Positions 60,621 to 64,000 of a stretch of 64,000 nucleotides of DNA are shown in pieces (positions within the stretch are counted from its first letter, which is position 1; each line of letters starts with the position of its first letter). The position numbers were made by a program, and so were the translations under genes. Under the pieces are notes generated by a model. That model saw only the letters and a program-made list of their open reading frames with translations, did not search any database and was not told the origin of the DNA. This DNA is from Nocardia goodfellowii (lineage in GTDB: Bacteria > Actinomycetota > Actinomycetes > Mycobacteriales > Mycobacteriaceae), in contig NZ_JAGGMR010000001.1 in NCBI RefSeq assembly GCF_017875645.1, positions 5,518,001-5,582,000 on the forward strand, given 5' to 3'.

Positions 60621-62026
60621 CCGAGACTCGGACGCCGCGGCGGTTGTGGTGGCCCGCCGACGGGGAGCTGGCCGCGTGGCTCGCCTTCACCGGTTGCCTG
60701 GTGGCGGTGTTCATGCAGATGATCGACGTGACGATCGTGAACACCGCGCTACCGAGTATCACCGCGGACTTGGGCGCGTCCCCGTCGGCGCAGTTGCTGG
60801 TGGTGTCCGGATACTCCCTGGCGTTCGCCTGCACGCTGCTCACCGCGGCGCGTCTGGGTGAGCGGGTGGGCCGGCGCACCATGTTCCTCAGCTCGGTCGT
60901 CGCGTTCACGGCGGCGTCGGTGTGGTGCGGAATATCCACCGGCACGGTCGAATTGATTACCGCCCGGGTGGTTCAGGGCATCACCGGCGCGGGGATGGCG
61001 GCGCAGACCATCGCCATCCTGACCGCCAGCTTTCCGCGGGAACGCCACCCGCTGGTGTTCGCGCTGTACGGCGGCGTGGCCGGTTTCGCGGGAATGCTCG
61101 GGCCGATCGTGGGCGGCGCGCTCATCACCGCCGACATCGCCGGCTCCGGCTGGCATTCGGTGTTCCTGATCAACGTGCCACTAGGTCTGCTCGCGTTCGC
61201 CCTGGCTTTCCGATTTCTCCGGCTGGGCAAACCCACGGAGCGGCAACCGTTCGATCCGCGTGGGTTCGTACTGTCCACGATCAGCCTGTTCGCACTGCTC
61301 TACGCCCTGGCCGACATCCACCAGAACGGCTGGCGGGCCGGGCCGGTGGCGGTCGTCGCGGGTGCTCTCGCGCTCGCGCTGGTATTCCTGCGCTACGAAC
61401 GCCGCGCCGCCGCCCCGCTGGTACGGCTCGATCTGTTCGCCGACCGCGGCTTCGCTGTGGGCTCGGTGCTGGTGACCGCGTTCTTCGGCCTGTTCACCGC
61501 CTTTGTCTTCGCTGTCTCGATCACGCTTCAGGACGAACTGCACTTCTCCCCGCTGCGCACCGGTCTGGCGATGACACCGTTCGCGCTCGGCGCGGGCGCG
61601 GGCGCGCTCGCCTCCCCGTGGCTCGTCCAACGCTGGGGAGTAAGGACTCTCGCCGTAGGCATCACCGCCTACGGCGTGTGCGTCGCCATCGGCGCGGCTT
61701 ACCTCCACATCACCGGCGGTGTGGTGGACCTGCGGCTCGCGGCCGGGCCGATCTTCCTGTCCGGGCTCGGCGTCGGACTGTTCGGTGTGCAGCTGCAACC
61801 GCTCATGCTCGCGGGACTGAATCAACGTCAGATGGACGGCGCCTCGGGTCTGCTGCCGACGATCGAGCAGATCGGCAACGGCGTCGGACTGGCGCTGTTG
61901 AGTGCCGTGTTCTTCCGATCGCACACGTTGCCGGGCAGCATCACCATGTTCTCGGCGATCGCGGTGGTCGCGATCGCCATGGGCGGGCTCACCCTCGCGC
62001 TGCCCGGGAAGACAGAACCGCGATGA
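60617..62026 (+). CDS. MFS exporter (DHA2/EmrB-QacA type)
   Basis: A 469-residue membrane protein with about 14 hydrophobic segments. The DHA2 motif MIDVTIVNTALPSI is near 40-53 and motif A AARLGERVGRRTMF near 85-98. The last loop carries few charges and the C-terminus is short. It begins 4 bases inside the end of the PKS-tail reading frame and its stop overlaps the start of the GT39 gene (ATGA), so all three are in one transcription unit. It may export a product or precursor of the envelope pathway; the substrate is unknown. Confidence 0.85.
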   Translation: MTETRTPRRLWWPADGELAAWLAFTGCLVAVFMQMIDVTIVNTALPSITADLGASPSAQLLVVSGYSLAFACTLLTAARLGERVGRRTMFLSSVVAFTAASVWCGISTGTVELITARVVQGITGAGMAAQTIAILTASFPRERHPLVFALYGGVAGFAGMLGPIVGGALITADIAGSGWHSVFLINVPLGLLAFALAFRFLRLGKPTERQPFDPRGFVLSTISLFALLYALADIHQNGWRAGPVAVVAGALALALVFLRYERRAAAPLVRLDLFADRGFAVGSVLVTAFFGLFTAFVFAVSITLQDELHFSPLRTGLAMTPFALGAGAGALASPWLVQRWGVRTLAVGITAYGVCVAIGAAYLHITGGVVDLRLAAGPIFLSGLGVGLFGVQLQPLMLAGLNQRQMDGASGLLPTIEQIGNGVGLALLSAVFFRSHTLPGSITMFSAIAVVAIAMGGLTLALPGKTEPR

Positions 62027-63600
62027 GGAAGCGGGCGGAACCCTGGCATGGGCGGTTGTTCAGCGCCGGTCGCCACAGCGCCGCCGATCCCCTGCCCGCG
62101 TTCGCCTGGTGGGAGGTCTCGGCGATCGTTCTGATCGCCGGGTCGCTGTTGTTCGTGCGCCTCGATCGCTACGACTTCATCGCGGACGAGCTGTATTTCA
62201 TCGCCGCGGGCCGGCGCCCGGCCGTGAGCTACGCCGATCAAGGCCCGGTGGTACCGCTGCTGGCGGCGTTCGCGGACCATTTCGCGCCGGGATCCACGGT
62301 GGCGGTGCGCCTGCCCGCGCTCCTGATGACGCTGGCCGCGACCGTGGTCAGCGCCCTGATCGCCCGTGAATTCCGCGGCGCCCGGGGTCCGCAGACACTG
62401 GCCGCGCTGGCCTACGCCGTGACACCGGCGGCCGTCACGCAGTCGGCGATGCTGAGCACCTACGCGCTCGAGGCGACCCTCACCGCACTGATCAGCTGGC
62501 TGTTCATCCGCTGGGTCCGCACCCACAGCGACTATCTGCTGGTGCTGGCCGGTGCCGTCGCCGCCCTGGACTTCCAGGTGAAGTGGCTGGTCCCGATGGT
62601 GTGGGCGGCCTTCGCTCTCGGCTGGGCGATCCTGGGCCCCCGGGAGGTGTTCCGCAGGCCCGCATGGTGGTTGGGCTCAGGCCTGCTCGCCGTCTCCGTC
62701 ATTCCCGCCACGCTCTGGCAGCACGCCAACAGCTGGCCGCAGGTGGCGATGGGTGCGGTGGTGCGCGAGGAGCAGGCGGCCCTCGCCGGCCTGGCCGCCC
62801 TGCCGTGGGAGATCGTCCTACTCACCGGACCGATCGGCGTGCTGCTCCTGGCAGGCCTGTGGGCCGGCATCCGGTCACCGCGAATCGAGCCCTATCGCTT
62901 CCTGATACCGGTGGTGATCGCCGGGCTGGCGGGGATCATCGGCGGCGGACTGCGGCCCTACTACATCGTTTCGGCGTTTCCCGGCCTGTTCGCCGCGGGC
63001 GCGGTCTATCTCGCCGATGTCGGTGTACCGCGGGCGGTCCGGACGGCCGGTGTCGTGCTGACCGCCACCGCCACCGCCATCTGCGTGACCGCCGTCGTCG
63101 CGCTGCCCCTGCCCCGGTCCGACATGCGCGAGCCGACCGACAAGTTCTCCCAAATCGACTGGCGGGTCCGGCTTTACGGCCCGAGCGGTTGGAACGAACT
63201 CGTCCGAGGCGTCGACGACGCCTACCGGCAGGTGCCGACCGAGCAGTTACCGGGACTGGTGCTGGTCACCCAGAACTATTGGCAGGCAGCCGCTCTCGAC
63301 CACTACGGTCCGCGTCTGGGACTGCCGGCGGTCTACAGCACCAATCGCGGCTACGGCTATTTCGCCGCGCCGCCGGACACCACGACCACGATCCTCTACG
63401 TCGGGACCCACCACCCCGAGACCGCGCTCGGCCTCGATTTCACCGAAACCGTCGAGCTCGTCCGGCTCGACGATCGGCTCGGCTATCCGGGCGTCAATCG
63501 CTATGTCTCGGTGTGGAAGTGCCGCTACCCCGACCAACTCTGGTCAGCGGCGTGGCCAGGTATGCGCCGGCTGATGGTGGTCGACGGGACCACGCACTGA
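62023..63600 (+). CDS. GT39/ArnT-like membrane glycosyltransferase
   Basis: A 525-residue protein with about ten to twelve membrane segments and a C-terminal periplasmic-facing soluble domain (about 385-525). The early RLDRYDFIADELYF loop holds the acidic residue expected to bind the divalent metal and sugar-phosphate lipid in dolichyl-phosphate-mannose mannosyltransferases (GT39). These enzymes transfer a sugar from a polyprenyl phosphate carrier to extracellular acceptors. Given the two mycolyltransferases nearby, an arabinogalactan- or lipoprotein-modifying role is plausible. The start overlaps the MFS stop, so the two are translationally coupled. Confidence 0.8.
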   Translation: MRKRAEPWHGRLFSAGRHSAADPLPAFAWWEVSAIVLIAGSLLFVRLDRYDFIADELYFIAAGRRPAVSYADQGPVVPLLAAFADHFAPGSTVAVRLPALLMTLAATVVSALIAREFRGARGPQTLAALAYAVTPAAVTQSAMLSTYALEATLTALISWLFIRWVRTHSDYLLVLAGAVAALDFQVKWLVPMVWAAFALGWAILGPREVFRRPAWWLGSGLLAVSVIPATLWQHANSWPQVAMGAVVREEQAALAGLAALPWEIVLLTGPIGVLLLAGLWAGIRSPRIEPYRFLIPVVIAGLAGIIGGGLRPYYIVSAFPGLFAAGAVYLADVGVPRAVRTAGVVLTATATAICVTAVVALPLPRSDMREPTDKFSQIDWRVRLYGPSGWNELVRGVDDAYRQVPTEQLPGLVLVTQNYWQAAALDHYGPRLGLPAVYSTNRGYGYFAAPPDTTTTILYVGTHHPETALGLDFTETVELVRLDDRLGYPGVNRYVSVWKCRYPDQLWSAAWPGMRRLMVVDGTTH

Positions 63601-63687
63601 CACCAGTCCGCTGGGCGTGGTCGCCGAGGCGCCCGTCCGCCTGGACCGGGTCGCCATGACGCGCGCGACCACCGCGTCCCGGATAGC

Positions 63688-64000
63688 TCAGCGGCCGAGC
63701 GCGGCGGCGAACAGCGACCAGGAGTTGTGCAGGTCCTGCTGCCAGTAGCCCCAGGAATGGGTGCCACTCGGCCGGATGTCGAAGGTAGCCGGAATCGCCA
63801 ACTCCGCGAACCGATCCCGCAGCTGCTCGGTACACCGCAGGGTCACCGCGTCCAGCGCGCCACCGATCAGCAGCTGATCGACCAGCTTGATCGGATTGAA
63901 GCCGACACCGGGGGCGTCCAGGGTGTCGAGCGGGCCCGGCAGCCCGGTGCCGGTGGACACATACATTGTGATGCCGCGCAGTTGCTCGGCGTGCAAGTAG
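63688..64000 (-). CDS. C-terminal part of a second mycolyltransferase-like esterase (partial)
   Basis: The last 103 residues of an antigen-85-family protein; the start lies beyond the window. TMYVSTGTGLPGPLDTLD, VDQLLIGGALDAVTLRCTEQ and the terminal SGTHSWGYWQQDLHNSW match the mycolyltransferase at 57533-58531 segment for segment, including the catalytic histidine motif HSWGYW. It faces the GT39 gene and forms the right-hand side of the envelope block. Confidence 0.85.
   Translation of the reverse strand, partial: YLHAEQLRGITMYVSTGTGLPGPLDTLDAPGVGFNPIKLVDQLLIGGALDAVTLRCTEQLRDRFAELAIPATFDIRPSGTHSWGYWQQDLHNSWSLFAAALGR

Noticed and set aside
60922..62022. Open frame giving an apparent N-terminal extension of more than 350 residues to the GT39 gene
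   Set aside because: It is out-of-frame translation through the MFS gene. The GT39 protein starts at 62023 with normal membrane topology and an ATGA overlap.

Overview
This is a GC-rich actinobacterial chromosome segment, most likely from Nocardia or a close mycolic-acid-producing relative. Supporting evidence is one complete and one partial mycolyltransferase (antigen 85 family), a stand-alone Mce protein, a type VII (ESX) substrate operon, a CYP51/CYP123/CYP125 sterol-type P450 cluster laid out much like the Mycobacterium tuberculosis cyp51-cyp123 neighbourhood, F420-type enzymes, and many ECF sigma factors and small regulators. I saw no rRNA, tRNA or CRISPR array.

Layout. 0-5.4 kb: a CGNR regulator and EamA exporter sharing a divergent promoter with two matching operators; an ECF41 sigma factor with its FAD oxidoreductase partner; an HxlR regulator with a Rossmann reductase. 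5.4-11.7 kb: a sparse accessory stretch with a nucleoside-kinase-like P-loop protein, ankyrin remnants, a tandem Ltp-domain membrane protein, a saposin-like mini-protein, a Nudix plus three-TM membrane protein pair and a membrane-anchored pentapeptide-repeat protein. 11.7-20.1 kb: a second ECF41 operon (NmrA-type oxidoreductase, SdhA-like flavoprotein, sigma factor, SgcJ-like protein), a ferritin-like VioB-type protein, a PadR relic, a MarR/hydrolase pair and a Ddn-like F420 enzyme. 20.4-22.7 kb: a visibly lower-GC four-gene type VII secretion substrate operon. 23-28 kb: a frameshifted membrane gene with an NTF2-like partner, a TetR-SDR unit and the kynA-kynU tryptophan-to-anthranilate operon. 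28-35 kb: regulator/enzyme and regulator/exporter pairs, a secreted protein and an orphan Mce protein.

35.4-51.4 kb is the metabolic core. cyp51 reads rightward. An eight-gene leftward operon carries cyp123, an SDR, a ferredoxin, an NTF2-like protein, an unknown protein, an acyl-CoA ligase, an aldehyde dehydrogenase and a CYP125-like P450. A divergent rightward operon carries an aldehyde dehydrogenase, an SDR, a beta-hydroxyacid-dehydrogenase-like protein, a carboxymuconolactone-decarboxylase-like protein, an FAD/KstD-like dehydrogenase and a TetR regulator. One palindrome built on GACA-NN-TGTC recurs at the cyp51/mce, cyp123/aldehyde-dehydrogenase and tetR starts, so the region looks like one local TetR regulon for oxidation of a sterol or isoprenoid-like substrate.

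51.4-64 kb: an SDR, a GMC oxidoreductase, a third SnoaL-tailed ECF sigma factor beside a very short DoxX-like protein, an FkbH-like HAD protein lacking its nucleophile aspartate, a PucR-type regulator, and an envelope block in which mycolyltransferases flank a decayed polyketide-synthase remnant, an MFS exporter and a GT39-type membrane glycosyltransferase.
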